DNA of 64,000 nucleotides from Buttiauxella agrestis ATCC 33320 (GCA_024169445.1 JALKFA010000001.1:5077064-5141063); one strand, 5' to 3'; numbered from the stretch's first letter, positions 1-8,418 are shown. The notes: generated from the sequence alone by a model not told the origin. Translations and numbers: made by a program.

Positions 1-1508
1 AAATCAAGATGATATTCTGCCACCGCAGCAATCACCGGATAGCCACCGGTCAAGGGGTGGTCGTGCAAAAACAGCACCGGTTGCCCGCTGGCAGGAACCT
101 GAATCGAGCCGCTACAAGTGCCTTCACTCGGCAGCTCCTGGTGCTGACGGCGCTCCAGTTGTTGCTCACCTGCGAGGCGCAAACCGATGCGGTTAGACTG
201 TGGCGTGACCAGCCAGTCCTGCGCGGTTAAACGAGCGAGTGCATCGGCGGTGAACCAGTCGGTGCGCGGGCCTGCGACAATATCCAGCGTCACTGTTTCA
301 CCCACCGCAGGAAGGGCAGATTGTGGAAGTTCATCCAGCAAAACGGCGTTGCAGTGCCGATGTGCGCCAGTCTGTAAAATGTCACCAACAGCAATCGCGG
401 CTGGCCCTAACTGCGCCAGGCTGTCACGTGCGGCACTGCCAAGAATTTGTTCGACCACAAACCCGCTGCGCACCGCCAGATAACTGCGTAACCCGCGAAC
501 TGGTGTACCGACGTGAATTTCATCTCCGGCGGCTAAATTGAGTGGGCAATAACTTTCCACGCGATAATGCTCGCCGTCCGCCGTTTTCAGGGTCAACGGG
601 CATGGCGCACCGGTCAGGGTAATCACCACATCGCCATTTGCCCGGGCGCGGAAACCACCGTGCGTGATTTCGAGGCAAGGTGAATCACTCGGGTTGCCAA
701 CAATACGATTTGCGGTGTGCAGTGCTGTTTTATCCATCGCGCCGGATTCCGATAAACCCAGCGCCGCTTTGCCGCTGCGGCCATTGTCCTGCCACAAGGT
801 TTGCAGGCCTGTCGCCAGCACGGTCAGCGTTGGTGCGTCACTCGCGGGGGCAATTTGTGGCGCAACAACGGCAGGCAGAGAAACCATTTTCTTACCTGCG
901 GCGCCATCCACAAACTGCACCTGGCTACCCGGCAACAGCAGTGCGGGCTGCGCGCGCGTTAAGTCCCACATTTGCAGGTCAGTCTGGCCGATAAGCTGCC
1001 AACCGCCGGGGCTAGCTTGTGGATAGATACCGCTAAATTCCCCAGCCAGCGCCACGGAACCTGCGGGAATGCGGGTGCGAGGTGTGCTGCGACGCGGTGT
1101 TTGCCAACCGCCAGTGTCAGACACCATATAGGCAAAACCTGGCGCAAAGCCGGTAAACGCCACGTTCCACAGTGATTCCTGATGGCGGCGGATGACTTCC
1201 TGCACCGCGATGCCCATCAGTTCCGCTACTGCGGGAAGATCTTCGCCGTTGTAGTGCACAGGGATAGTCACCTGTTGACCGTAGCTGGCTTCCTTGTGCT
1301 GCAAAGAACACTTCGAGATTTTGCCAGCAAGTTGCGCCATGCTGGTTTGCATCGGCTGATAGCGGATCAACAAGGTTCGAGCTGCCGGAATGATCTCCTC
1401 GATCCCCTTTTCCGGCGCGGCGCTGAGCGCATCGAACAACGCCAGTGTTTCATCAAGCGTATCCAGTTCGACCAGGAAGCTACTTAAGTTAACGGCTAAA
1501 AATCTCAC
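1..1508 (-). CDS. Fused PxpB-PxpC, 5-oxoprolinase subunit (partial)
   Basis: This is one open frame of more than 500 codons with no stop, running off the left edge, so the C-terminus is missing. Its first ~210 residues match PxpB (KipI/YbgJ): LRSxVALAGE-like and SPGGWQLIG motifs are visible. After a short linker it continues as PxpC (KipA/YbgK), with the GLSESGAMDK and ANRIVGN motifs. In E. coli these are two separate proteins; together with PxpA they form the ATP-dependent 5-oxoprolinase that opens 5-oxoproline to glutamate. The likely start is a GTG at 1508, one base after the stop of the upstream gene, so translation is probably coupled. It is the last gene visible in a minus-strand operon with a DUF1445 gene, pxpA and a transporter. 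I read the frame by hand; a sequencing error at the junction could mimic a fusion. Confidence 0.85.
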   Translation of the reverse strand, partial: MRFLAVNLSSFLVELDTLDETLALFDALSAAPEKGIEEIIPAARTLLIRYQPMQTSMAQLAGKISKCSLQHKEASYGQQVTIPVHYNGEDLPAVAELMGIAVQEVIRRHQESLWNVAFTGFAPGFAYMVSDTGGWQTPRRSTPRTRIPAGSVALAGEFSGIYPQASPGGWQLIGQTDLQMWDLTRAQPALLLPGSQVQFVDGAAGKKMVSLPAVVAPQIAPASDAPTLTVLATGLQTLWQDNGRSGKAALGLSESGAMDKTALHTANRIVGNPSDSPCLEITHGGFRARANGDVVITLTGAPCPLTLKTADGEHYRVESYCPLNLAAGDEIHVGTPVRGLRSYLAVRSGFVVEQILGSAARDSLAQLGPAAIAVGDILQTGAHRHCNAVLLDELPQSALPAVGETVTLDIVAGPRTDWFTADALARLTAQDWLVTPQSNRIGLRLAGEQQLERRQHQELPSEGTCSGSIQVPASGQPVLFLHDHPLTGGYPVIAAVAEYHLD

Positions 1509-1509
1509 T

Positions 1510-2322
1510 TCACGCTCCCTGCCAGGCGGCATCCGGTACATCAGTAATAAACATGTGTCCTGGCGCGTGACTGAGGGCAAATGGCACTCCCGATTTCATC
1601 ACCGCAGCTTGCGGAGTCACGCCGCATGCCCAGAACACCGGGATTTCACCTGCTTCGATACGCACAGCATCACCAAAATCTGGACGTGAAATATCGCTAA
1701 TACCCAACAGATGCGGCTCGCCGATGTGAACCGGCGCACCGTGCACTGCGGGAAAACGGCCGCTGATCATCACGGCGTCTGCCACCCTGTCTGCCGGGAT
1801 CGGGCGCATGGAAACCACCAGTTCGCCCTGTAAACGCCCTGCGGGGCGGCAAAGGCGGTTAGTTTTGTACATCGGCACGTTGCAGTTATCGGTAATGTGG
1901 CGTACTTCAATACCCGCTTCACGCAATGGCGTTTCAAAGGTAAAGCTGCAACCAATTAAGAAGGTGACCAGGTCAGGGTGCTTTTCCCAGACAGCGCGCG
2001 CGTCGGTGATTTCATCCGCCAGCTTACCCTGCTCCCAGACACGGTAACGCGGAATGTTGGTGCGCAAATCGGCACCTTCCGCCAGCACGGTCTGATGCCC
2101 GCCCGCTTCTATCACATCCAGCACCGGGCAGCTTTGTGGGTTGCGCTGGGCATAGAGCAGGAAATCAAACGCCCAGTCACGCGGCAGGCAAATCATGTTC
2201 GCCTGGGTCATGCCTGGCGCCATTCCGGCGGTAGGTTTATCAAAACCGTGACGAATCGCCTGGCGCGCTTCTCGTGCGGCGGCAATCGCCTGTTGGCTGG
2301 CTTTCATTAACTTATTCTGCAT
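1510..2322 (-). CDS. DUF1445/UPF0317 family protein (YcsI-like), possible D-glutamate cyclase
   Basis: The 270-residue protein has the hallmarks of the DUF1445 (UPF0317) family, including a central cysteine-rich CGVTPQ segment and the C-terminal [11 protein letters not shown] motif. The family is often annotated as putative hydro-lyase. The mammalian D-glutamate cyclase, which makes 5-oxo-D-proline, contains a UPF0317 domain, and B. subtilis ycsI sits beside the PxpABC homologues, so a step around 5-oxoproline is the best inference. The start at 2322 has an AAGGAG ribosome site. It lies 12 bases after pxpA and one base before the fused pxpBC gene, within one operon. The enzymatic activity of the bacterial protein cannot be shown from sequence. 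Confidence 0.8.
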   Translation of the reverse strand: MQNKLMKASQQAIAAAREARQAIRHGFDKPTAGMAPGMTQANMICLPRDWAFDFLLYAQRNPQSCPVLDVIEAGGHQTVLAEGADLRTNIPRYRVWEQGKLADEITDARAVWEKHPDLVTFLIGCSFTFETPLREAGIEVRHITDNCNVPMYKTNRLCRPAGRLQGELVVSMRPIPADRVADAVMISGRFPAVHGAPVHIGEPHLLGISDISRPDFGDAVRIEAGEIPVFWACGVTPQAAVMKSGVPFALSHAPGHMFITDVPDAAWQGA

Positions 2323-2334
2323 AGCTGCCGCTCC

Positions 2335-3105
2335 TTACGCCTGAGGAATAAACGAGCGGATAGCAATGCCCTGCGCTTCCAGCAAGGTGCGGATCTGGCT
2401 CGCCATAGCAATCGCGCCTGGGCTGTCGCCATGCACACATATAGAGTCGGCCTGAATCGGCGTGAATTTCCCTTCAATGGATTCAACACCACCTTCGGTA
2501 ATCAGTTGCAGCATTCGTTGCGCCACAAGCTGTGCATCGTGCAATACCGATCCCGCTTCGCGGCGCGAAACCAGCGTACCGTCGGCGTGGTAAGCACGGT
2601 CTGCAAACGCTTCGGCGATGGTTTTCAGCCCTTTTTGCTGCGCCAGTTGCAGCACCGGAGAACCCGCCAGCCCAACCAGCGGCAACTGCGGGTCAACCGC
2701 CAGAATGCCGTCGATCACCGCCAGCGCCTGGCGTTCGTGATAAGCAATGGTGTTGTACAGCGCACCGTGCGGTTTGACGTAGCGCACTTGAGTGCCCGCA
2801 GCGCGTGCCAGCCCTTGCAGTGCGCCAATCTGGTAAATCACGTCGGCGGTGAGTTCGTCGCTGGCGATGTCCATGTTACGGCGGCCAAAGCCGACTAAAT
2901 CCGGATAGGCAACATGCGCGCCGACCGTTACGCCCTGAGTTTTTGCCGCTTTCAGCGTTTCAAGAATGCCTGCCGGGGAACCGGCGTGGAAACCACAGGC
3001 GACGTTAGCGCTACTCACCACCTTGAGGATGGCGGCGTCGTCACCCATGCTCCACTGCCCGAAGCTTTCGCCTAAATCGCTATTGAGATCAATGGTCTTT
3101 AACAT
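2335..3105 (-). CDS. pxpA: 5-oxoprolinase subunit A
   Basis: PxpA (LamB/YcsF family, YbgL in E. coli) is the third subunit of the ATP-dependent 5-oxoprolinase. The N-terminal motif [12 protein letters not shown], followed by NVACGFHAG and the [16 protein letters not shown] stretch, identifies the family, and the length of 256 residues is typical. I place the start at 3105 rather than the longer 3123 because a GAGGA ribosome site precedes it and the family begins right at the IDLN strand. It follows the NRAMP-like transporter by 10 bases and precedes the DUF1445 gene, so uptake and breakdown of 5-oxoproline or a related compound are probably co-expressed. Confidence 0.92.
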   Translation of the reverse strand: MLKTIDLNSDLGESFGQWSMGDDAAILKVVSSANVACGFHAGSPAGILETLKAAKTQGVTVGAHVAYPDLVGFGRRNMDIASDELTADVIYQIGALQGLARAAGTQVRYVKPHGALYNTIAYHERQALAVIDGILAVDPQLPLVGLAGSPVLQLAQQKGLKTIAEAFADRAYHADGTLVSRREAGSVLHDAQLVAQRMLQLITEGGVESIEGKFTPIQADSICVHGDSPGAIAMASQIRTLLEAQGIAIRSFIPQA

Positions 3106-3115
3106 CTGCTTTTCC

Positions 3116-4357
3116 TCAAACAACTTTCAGGAAATCGAAAATAGCGCCAACGGAGAGTGCGCCCATGTACCAGGTCAGCACGCAGGTCACCAGACCCGTC
3201 CACAGCAACCAGCGCGGGTAGACATAACCCGACATTAAATCAGCACGTTTCCAGCCGACGTAGACAAAAATCGTTAGGCCGATTGGCAAGATAAGCCCGT
3301 TGAAACCGCCCGCAAACACCAGCAATGCAGCCGGAGCTGTCCCCAGCAACACGTACACCACTAATGAGACAGCAATAAATATAATGGTCGCGATATTGCG
3401 CTGGCGCTCAGTCATTTTCTTATTAAAAACAGTCATAAAGCTGACTGAAGTGTAAGCCGCGCCAATCACGCTGGTGAGTGCCGCTGCCCAGAAGATAAAA
3501 CCAAAGATGCGCACACCAAAGCTACCCACAGCGTGCTGGAAGGCTTGAGAAGCCGGGTTCGCCACCTGGCTGGAAATGTCTAACGTTACGCCGCTGGCGA
3601 CTACGCCCAATACGGCGAGGAACAACACGTAACGCATCAACCCGACCACCAGAATCCCTTTGGTCGCCGCCGAAGAAACCGCTTCAATATTTTCGACACC
3701 GGTCATGCCTTTATCTAACAGGCGATGCGCACCCGCATACGAGATATATCCGCCCACGGTGCCGCCGACGATGGTGGTGATCATGGCGAAGTTCATGGTG
3801 TCCGGAAACACGCTCTGGCGCAGCGCTTCGCCGACCGGCGGGGAAGAGACAAACGCGACATACAGCGTCAGGCCAATCATCACCAGGCCGAGGACAATAA
3901 TCAGGCGGTCAATTGCGCTGCTGGCGCGCTGCGAGGAGAAGATGTAGAACGCCAGCAGTGCGCTGAGCAGCCCACCCCATTTTGGTGATATACCAAACAT
4001 GGCATTCAGGCCCAGACCCGCACCGGCAATGTTACCGACGTTAAAGACCAGCCCACCGAAAATCACCAGCACCGCCAGTAAGTAACCACTGCCAGGTAGC
4101 GCTTCATTGGCAACGTCAGAGGCGCGCATCCGCGTAACAGTCACCACGCGCCAGATATTCTGTTGCACCACAAAATCGATGACGATCGAGGCCAGAATAC
4201 CAAAGGCAAATGCCGCACCCATGGTGGCGGTAAAGGTGGCCGTTTGCGTGATAAAACCAGGGCCAATCGCCGAGGTCGCCATCAGGAATATTGCCGCCAG
4301 CAGCGAGGAACGACGCTTCTGGACAAAAGATTTATTTTCGAGTTCTTGCGCTGCCAT
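3116..4357 (-). CDS. NRAMP-family transporter (YcsG-like)
   Basis: This 413-residue integral membrane protein has about eleven hydrophobic segments and an N-terminal [14 protein letters not shown] motif, the NRAMP-type first transmembrane helix with its helix break. It is much closer in context to B. subtilis YcsG, which also sits with YcsF, YcsI, KipI and KipA, than to the manganese importer MntH; the canonical DPGN metal motif of MntH is replaced here by GPGF. Transport of 5-oxoproline or another organic substrate is therefore at least as likely as metal uptake, but this is inference. The start at 4357 has a GGAGAG ribosome site. It is the first gene of the minus-strand operon, reading away from a divergent FadR-type regulator. 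Confidence 0.82.
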   Translation of the reverse strand: MAAQELENKSFVQKRRSSLLAAIFLMATSAIGPGFITQTATFTATMGAAFAFGILASIVIDFVVQQNIWRVVTVTRMRASDVANEALPGSGYLLAVLVIFGGLVFNVGNIAGAGLGLNAMFGISPKWGGLLSALLAFYIFSSQRASSAIDRLIIVLGLVMIGLTLYVAFVSSPPVGEALRQSVFPDTMNFAMITTIVGGTVGGYISYAGAHRLLDKGMTGVENIEAVSSAATKGILVVGLMRYVLFLAVLGVVASGVTLDISSQVANPASQAFQHAVGSFGVRIFGFIFWAAALTSVIGAAYTSVSFMTVFNKKMTERQRNIATIIFIAVSLVVYVLLGTAPAALLVFAGGFNGLILPIGLTIFVYVGWKRADLMSGYVYPRWLLWTGLVTCVLTWYMGALSVGAIFDFLKVV

Positions 4358-4436
4358 CTGACTCTCTCCGTTATTAGAATTATGACCCTGTCTGTTAAGC
4401 AATAAACAGACCATCGTTGAGGTAAAAGCAGAGATT

Positions 4437-4490
4437 GTTAATCAACTATTAAATTATTGTTGAACAATAAGCTAGTGAGTGTTGATTAAT
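4437..4490. promoter_or_regulatory. Candidate operator region for the divergent GntR regulator
   Basis: The 356-base divergent gap (4358-4713) contains an exact palindrome ATTGTT-G-AACAAT at 4456-4468, which fits the GntR/FadR-type operator pattern TnGT-N-ACnA. It is framed by an exact 9-base inverted repeat, TTAATCAAC at 4438-4446 and GTTGATTAA at 4481-4489. A second imperfect hairpin of GC-rich arms lies at about 4528-4558. The placement between the regulator and the operon suggests autoregulation plus control of the transporter operon. No binding data; assignment is by pattern and position only. Confidence 0.5.
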
Positions 4491-4713
4491 TAGACAAACA
4501 GAATCGAAAACCGGATGATAAAAAACCGACGCCGATCACTTTTTCCCGATCGGCGGCGTGAAGAAAGTGAGGTATTGCACCAGTGGAGTGCATAGAAATG
4601 CAGTTATGCGCTTTTATAGTGCATGGAATTGAAATAATCCCGCAGTCTCAATGCCTTGCCGCTACCAGGCTAATATGTGAAGATTGCCGCTCACCAGGTT
4701 ACCGCAGAACAAC

Positions 4714-5376
4714 ATGAAGAAAGATGCCGCCACTCAAATGCTGAGCGAGAAAATCGCCGAGACTATCCGCCAGAAGATTATCGTTGGCGAACTCGCGTCC
4801 GGCGCGCGCCTTTCGGAAGCTGCCCTCAGCGAACAACTGGATATTTCGCGCAATACGCTGCGTGAAGTGTTCCGCATGCTGACCCAGGAAGGGTTGCTGC
4901 GTTACGAGCCTAATCGCGGGGTTTGTGTGGCAGTGCCGGATATGGCGGCAATTCTCGATATTTACCGTATTCGTCGGCTGATTGAGTGCGACGCCCTCAC
5001 CCATGCCTATCCGCTGCATCCAGCCGTTGCCAAAATGGAAGCCGCTGTGCAAGAAGCGCGGGAGTACCGCCAGACCAGCGAATGGCGGCAGGTGGGGACG
5101 GCAAATATGAAATTCCACACGGCGATTGTCGAATTGGCCGACAGCGAGCGCCTGACGCGCCTGTACCGCAATATCTCCGCAGAACTCCGGCTAGTATTCG
5201 GGCATCTTAACGATCCCGAAATTCTCTATGCCCCTTATATTGAGAAGAATGCCCACATCCTTGCGCTGCTGGTTGATGACCAAAATGAAAAAGCCGCCCG
5301 TACGCTCGCGGAGTACCTTGAGCTATCCGAGCGCACGGTACTGGCGGCCTGGGCCAGGCATCAACAATCATCCTGA
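4714..5376 (+). CDS. GntR-family regulator with FCD domain
   Basis: The 220-residue protein has an N-terminal winged helix of the GntR family (residues ~5-70, with LSEAALSEQLDISRNTLREVFRML) and an all-helical FCD ligand domain typical of the FadR subfamily. FCD proteins usually bind small carboxylic acids, often through a metal held by aspartate and histidines. Divergent position from the 5-oxoproline operon makes it the likely local regulator, with 5-oxoproline or a related acid as the candidate effector; that is inference. The ATG at 4714 is chosen over a TTG at 4684 because it fits the usual domain start; neither has a strong ribosome site. Confidence 0.85.
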   Translation: MKKDAATQMLSEKIAETIRQKIIVGELASGARLSEAALSEQLDISRNTLREVFRMLTQEGLLRYEPNRGVCVAVPDMAAILDIYRIRRLIECDALTHAYPLHPAVAKMEAAVQEAREYRQTSEWRQVGTANMKFHTAIVELADSERLTRLYRNISAELRLVFGHLNDPEILYAPYIEKNAHILALLVDDQNEKAARTLAEYLELSERTVLAAWARHQQSS

Positions 5377-5415
5377 TCAATGGCTAACAATCACGTGCAT
5401 TTTCCCATCCTTTCG

Positions 5416-5447
5416 TTTAGCATTTGCTTAATTAAGTAAGTGCTAAA
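5416..5447. promoter_or_regulatory. 32-base palindrome upstream of ygaV, likely autoregulatory operator
   Basis: The outer arms TTTAGCA and TGCTAAA and the core CTTAATTAAG form an almost perfect palindrome with two mismatched pairs, ending nine bases before the ygaV start codon. ArsR-type repressors bind such AT-rich dyads over their own promoter. In E. coli YgaV represses ygaVP, so this is the natural candidate site. Confidence 0.6.
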
Positions 5448-5455
5448 CTAAAACT

Positions 5456-5758
5456 ATGAATCCCGAACTGCTAAAACTCCAGGCCAGCGCAAGCGATGCC
5501 GCAAAGCTACTCAAAGCAATGAGTAACGCCAATCGGCTGCTGATCCTCTGCATGTTGCTCGATTCCCCCGGCACCGGAGCAGGCGAGCTGGCTACGGCGA
5601 CTGGGCTAAGTCCATCTGCCACTTCTCAGCATCTTGCCCGTATGCGCAATGAAGGGCTTATCGACAGTACCCGCGAGGCGCAGCGCATTCTTTATTTCAT
5701 TAAAAGTGATGCCATTCGGGAGATCATTGGCACGCTTAAAGCCATTTATTGTCCGTGA
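5456..5758 (+). CDS. ygaV: ArsR-family redox/sulfide-responsive repressor YgaV
   Basis: The 100-residue winged-helix protein matches E. coli YgaV in length, in position before ygaP and in the helix-turn-helix LSPSATSQHLARMRNEGLI. Two cysteines, C32 and C99, are placed as in SqrR/BigR-type sensors that form a polysulfide bridge, whereas typical arsenic-binding cysteines are lacking. In E. coli YgaV represses the ygaVP operon and responds to tributyltin, sulfide and oxidants. The gene lies behind a long palindrome and 8 bases before ygaP, whose ribosome site overlaps the ygaV stop. In E. coli yqaE and ygaU precede it; here the 5-oxoproline regulator does. Confidence 0.9.
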   Translation: MNPELLKLQASASDAAKLLKAMSNANRLLILCMLLDSPGTGAGELATATGLSPSATSQHLARMRNEGLIDSTREAQRILYFIKSDAIREIIGTLKAIYCP

Positions 5759-5766
5759 GGAACAGC

Positions 5767-6291
5767 ATGACTATCCAGACTATTTCCCCAAGCGATGCCA
5801 AAGCGCTGCTCACCAAAGGTGCGGCGTTGATTGATATCCGCGAGCATGATGAATATGCGCGTGAGAATATTGCCGAGGCACATTTACTGTCGCTTTCTGC
5901 CATCGAAAATGGCGATAGACTTGGCCCGTTTGACCCTTTCGATACGGTAATTTTTTATTGCCAGTCCGGCATGCGCACCACGCAAAATGCTCAGAAACTG
6001 GTTGATGCCGTGGCCCCCGCAAAAGTGTTGCTGCTGGAAGGGGGATTAACGGCCTGGAAGAAAGATGGCCAGCAAATTCTCGAAGATAAATCACAGCCGT
6101 TGCCGTTAATGCGCCAGGTGCAAATTGCCGCCGGAAGCCTGGTTCTTGCGGGTGTGATTCTGGGGTTTGTTGTTCACCCAGGATTCTATTTACTGTCGGG
6201 TTTTGTCGGTGCGGGTTTGCTGTTTGCGGGTATCAGCGGTTTTTGCGGCATGGCACGCTTGCTGGCAGTAATGCCCTGGAATAAGCACTGA
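5767..6291 (+). CDS. ygaP: Membrane-anchored rhodanese (sulfurtransferase) YgaP
   Basis: The 174-residue protein has an N-terminal rhodanese domain with the active-site loop CQSGMR (catalytic C65) and two C-terminal transmembrane helices (about residues 118-165) in a hairpin, the architecture of E. coli YgaP. It accepts sulfane sulfur on the cysteine as a persulfide, with the catalytic domain on the cytoplasmic side. The ATG at 5767 follows a GTGAGGA ribosome site overlapping the end of ygaV, so both are one operon controlled by YgaV. A TTG at 5749 could extend it but lies inside ygaV. Confidence 0.92.
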   Translation: MTIQTISPSDAKALLTKGAALIDIREHDEYARENIAEAHLLSLSAIENGDRLGPFDPFDTVIFYCQSGMRTTQNAQKLVDAVAPAKVLLLEGGLTAWKKDGQQILEDKSQPLPLMRQVQIAAGSLVLAGVILGFVVHPGFYLLSGFVGAGLLFAGISGFCGMARLLAVMPWNKH

Positions 6292-6338
6292 GTGAGTTCG
6301 GCTTTTTGTCCCGTTATTTTGGGCTATGGTTAACGGTA

Positions 6339-6465
6339 TATACCCGTTAGCATTCGAGTTGCAGCCAGGCGGCCAGGGAGCTTATCCCGATGAGCTTACT
6401 TAAGTAAGTGATTTGGGTAAGTGAGTGCAGCCAACACCCCTGCAGCTTGAAGGATGACGGGTATA
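6339..6465. repeat. ERIC element, full length (127 bases)
   Basis: The stretch begins TATACCCG and ends CGGGTATA, has inverted arms running inward on both sides (TTGCAGCC and GGCTGCAC-like), and contains the ERIC core with CCAGGGAGCTTA and AAGTAAGTGA. Its length is exactly the 127 bases described for enterobacterial repetitive intergenic consensus elements. It lies between ygaP and the start of a small YodC-like gene, 36 bases before that start codon. Confidence 0.9.
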
Positions 6466-6500
6466 CGTAATTCATTTCTCTCAATTGAATGAGGTTAATT

Positions 6501-6680
6501 ATGTTCAAGGCAGGCGATTTGGTGCAACCCAAGAAAGGTGGCCCGAAGTATGAAGTGCTGGATGTTCAGGGCGATACTTTGTTCTGTACCCCGAGGAATA
6601 TTTTGAGCGGCGAAAAGGTCACGCTAAAAGCAGAAGACGTGGTTTTGTATAAAGAAGACGACGATTTTGGCGTTTGCTAA
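6501..6680 (+). CDS. Small YodC-like protein (DUF2158 type)
   Basis: This 59-residue protein shows the GDLVQPKKGGPKYEV motif typical of the YodC/DUF2158 small proteins of enterobacteria, a compact beta-rich fold of unknown role. The ATG at 6501 has an AGG ribosome site at proper distance; the earlier ATG at 6489 lacks one. The gene sits alone, directly downstream of a full ERIC element, so its leader or promoter region must include or abut the repeat. A GC-rich hairpin at 6693-6718 follows the stop. In E. coli stpA occupies this interval between ygaP and alaE. Function unknown. Confidence 0.75.
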   Translation: MFKAGDLVQPKKGGPKYEVLDVQGDTLFCTPRNILSGEKVTLKAEDVVLYKEDDDFGVC

Positions 6681-7059
6681 TGCCGCTATGATCAGGCGGG
6701 CTACAGTTCACCCGCCTGAAACCACATAATTACCCCGCCCCACTCATCGTTATATAAACAACCCCACAACAAAAATTCAGGCTCTGAATAGCCCGAAAAA
6801 CCGCTGCGACTGACGAAAAATTAACCCAATGATTTTTAAATGAAAATTAATAACGAAGCGACAAAATAATGAAACCCTGCCTTTTATGTGCCATTTAGCG
6901 GATTTTATTGACAAAACGCGATTAAATAAAAATTAATCACTAATTGTACGATTTCAACCAGCGATATAATCTAGTCAAATCAAAATAAGCCACGCATTAG
7001 CACTGCCATCATGTCGACCTGGTAGTGTATATATCTAATTTTCATTAGGAGCTGGAAGA
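6681..7059. other. Gene-free interval: hairpin, AT-rich stretch and alaE promoter
   Basis: A hairpin with arms CAGGCGGG and CCCGCCTG lies at 6693-6718 just after the small gene, without a T-run. From about 6740 to 6980 the sequence is strongly AT-rich. A TATAAT hexamer at 6965-6970, with TTGTAC at 6944-6949 as a possible -35 (15-base spacing, slightly short), is the likely alaE promoter. No trace of stpA, which lies here in E. coli, was recognised. Confidence 0.6.
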
Positions 7060-7515
7060 ATGTTTTCTCCTGAGTCACGCCTGCGTCATGCAGTCGCAGA
7101 TACTTTTGCGATGGTAGTGTATTGCTCGGTTGTGAACATGATGATAGAGATTTTTCTCTCCGGCATGAGCTTTGAGCAGTCGCTCTCATCAAGGCTGGTC
7201 GCCATCCCGGTGAATATCCTGATTGCCTGGCCCTACGGTTTATATCGCGATGCTTTCATGCGTTTGACTAAACGTTATAGCAAAGCTAACTGGGCGAAAA
7301 ATCTTGCTGATGTGCTGGCTTATGTGACTTTCCAGTCACCGGTTTACGTCGCCATTTTGTGGTCGGTCGGTGCTGACTGGACCCAGATAGCTGCAGCAGT
7401 CAGTTCTAACATTGTGGTGTCGATGTTTATGGGTGCCGCGTATGGCTACTTTTTGGATTATTGCCGTCGCTTATTCCGCATCAGCGGTTACCGGAATGCA
7501 AAAGCTGGGGCTTGA
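7060..7515 (+). CDS. alaE: L-alanine exporter AlaE
   Basis: The 151-residue protein is nearly collinear with E. coli AlaE (YgaW): it starts [16 protein letters not shown] and has four predicted membrane helices, including [19 protein letters not shown] near the C-terminus. AlaE exports L-alanine from the inner membrane and prevents toxic build-up, and in E. coli its expression rises with alanine through Lrp. An AGGAG ribosome site precedes the ATG. The gene converges on ygaC, with a hairpin between them. Confidence 0.95.
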   Translation: MFSPESRLRHAVADTFAMVVYCSVVNMMIEIFLSGMSFEQSLSSRLVAIPVNILIAWPYGLYRDAFMRLTKRYSKANWAKNLADVLAYVTFQSPVYVAILWSVGADWTQIAAAVSSNIVVSMFMGAAYGYFLDYCRRLFRISGYRNAKAGA

Positions 7516-7522
7516 GGTTAGC

Positions 7523-7542
7523 GTTGCGCCGTGACGCGCAAC
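7523..7542. terminator. Hairpin between convergent alaE and ygaC
   Basis: Arms GTTGCGC and GCGCAAC are separated by six bases in the 41-base gap between the two convergent stops. There is no clear T-run on either side, so it may act as a weak terminator or mRNA 3' end stabiliser. Confidence 0.45.
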
Positions 7543-7556
7543 AACACCGGTTTCGA

Positions 7557-7898
7557 TTAATGCTCGCCAAACAAACCAGACAAATAACGTTCCAGCGCAA
7601 TGCGTGAACTAAAACCGTGCGGAATGCCGTAATGCTGATGAGTTTCGCCAGCAAGGTAGAGTGGAAAATGCTGGTAGTGATCGCAAGTTTTAACATCCGT
7701 GGCAGGGTCTGCCAGTGTCTGGCTTCGTTCTTTTAAGGTTGGGTGAATAATCAACGCAGTTCGCCCCATACGCGCTTCGCGATTCACATAAACGTAATTT
7801 TCACCACGGCGATATCCGTATGTTTTTGGTGTGACAACATCCATGGTAAAACCGGCTTTTTCAAGAACGCGGGCCACCTCATCGGGTCGTAAATACAT
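7557..7898 (-). CDS. ygaC: YgaC, DUF2002 family protein
   Basis: The 113-residue protein matches E. coli YgaC in length, orientation and flanking genes (alaE on one side, ygaM on the other). It starts [17 protein letters not shown] and is rich in aromatic residues and histidines; no enzymatic motif is evident. E. coli ygaC is known as a Fur-repressed gene of unknown function. No convincing Fur box was found by eye upstream of this copy. Confidence 0.9.
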   Translation of the reverse strand: MYLRPDEVARVLEKAGFTMDVVTPKTYGYRRGENYVYVNREARMGRTALIIHPTLKERSQTLADPATDVKTCDHYQHFPLYLAGETHQHYGIPHGFSSRIALERYLSGLFGEH

Positions 7899-8021
7899 AA
7901 TTTTTCCTCATCATCTTCTATTGCAGCGCAACCTTACAATATCCAGCATTACTAGCGCTTTCAGATTAGTCCATAAAGACCGCGAAAGCGCGTGACCTGT
8001 CTCATGACTAAAAATTATGGT

Positions 8022-8028
8022 CTACACT
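8022..8028 (+). promoter_or_regulatory. RpoS-type -10 element of ygaM
   Basis: CTACACT lies 30 bases before the ygaM start codon and matches the extended -10 preferred by the stationary-phase sigma factor (CTA-A/C-CT form). No good -35 accompanies it, as is usual for such promoters. A stationary-phase role fits the ElaB/YqjD family. Confidence 0.45.
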
Positions 8029-8058
8029 GAGAAGTACATCGCAACAAGGGAGAAACTA

Positions 8059-8385
8059 ATGTTTAACCGTGTAAATCGAAATGATGTAGACGAAGGTGTT
8101 GATGATATTAACCGTGACGTGAACCAGCTGGCCGACACGCTGGAAGAGGTTCTTAAATCGTTCGGTAGCGATGTTAAAGAAGAAGGGGAAGCCGCCCGCA
8201 AAAAAGCGGAATCTCTGCTCAAAGAGACACGAGCTCGCCTTCATGGTCGCACCCGTGTGAAACAAGCCGCCTGTGATGCGGTAGGTTGTGCCGATACTTA
8301 TGTGCGCGACAAACCATGGCAAAGCGTGGGTATTAGCGCCGCCGTAGGTATTTTCATCGGGGCTTTATTAGCGTCCCGTCGTTAG
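8059..8385 (+). CDS. ygaM: YgaM, ElaB/YqjD-family (DUF883) membrane-anchored protein
   Basis: The 108-residue protein has a long charged helical N-terminal part, a central KKAESLLKETRARL coiled-coil-like region and one C-terminal hydrophobic helix ending GIFIGALLASRR, the tail anchor of the ElaB/YqjD/YgaM family. Members bind stationary-phase ribosomes and tether them to the inner membrane. The ATG at 8059 has an AGGGAG ribosome site; the longer frame from 8017 would start inside the putative promoter. A terminator follows at 8419. Confidence 0.9.
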   Translation: MFNRVNRNDVDEGVDDINRDVNQLADTLEEVLKSFGSDVKEEGEAARKKAESLLKETRARLHGRTRVKQAACDAVGCADTYVRDKPWQSVGISAAVGIFIGALLASRR

Positions 8386-8418
8386 CCACAAAAGTGTAGT
8401 GATAACAAATATGCGTCT

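Noticed and set aside
3116-4357. MntH manganese transporter
   Set aside because: The MntH-type metal motif is not present and the gene sits in a 5-oxoproline operon with YcsG-like context, so a plain mntH call would mislead.
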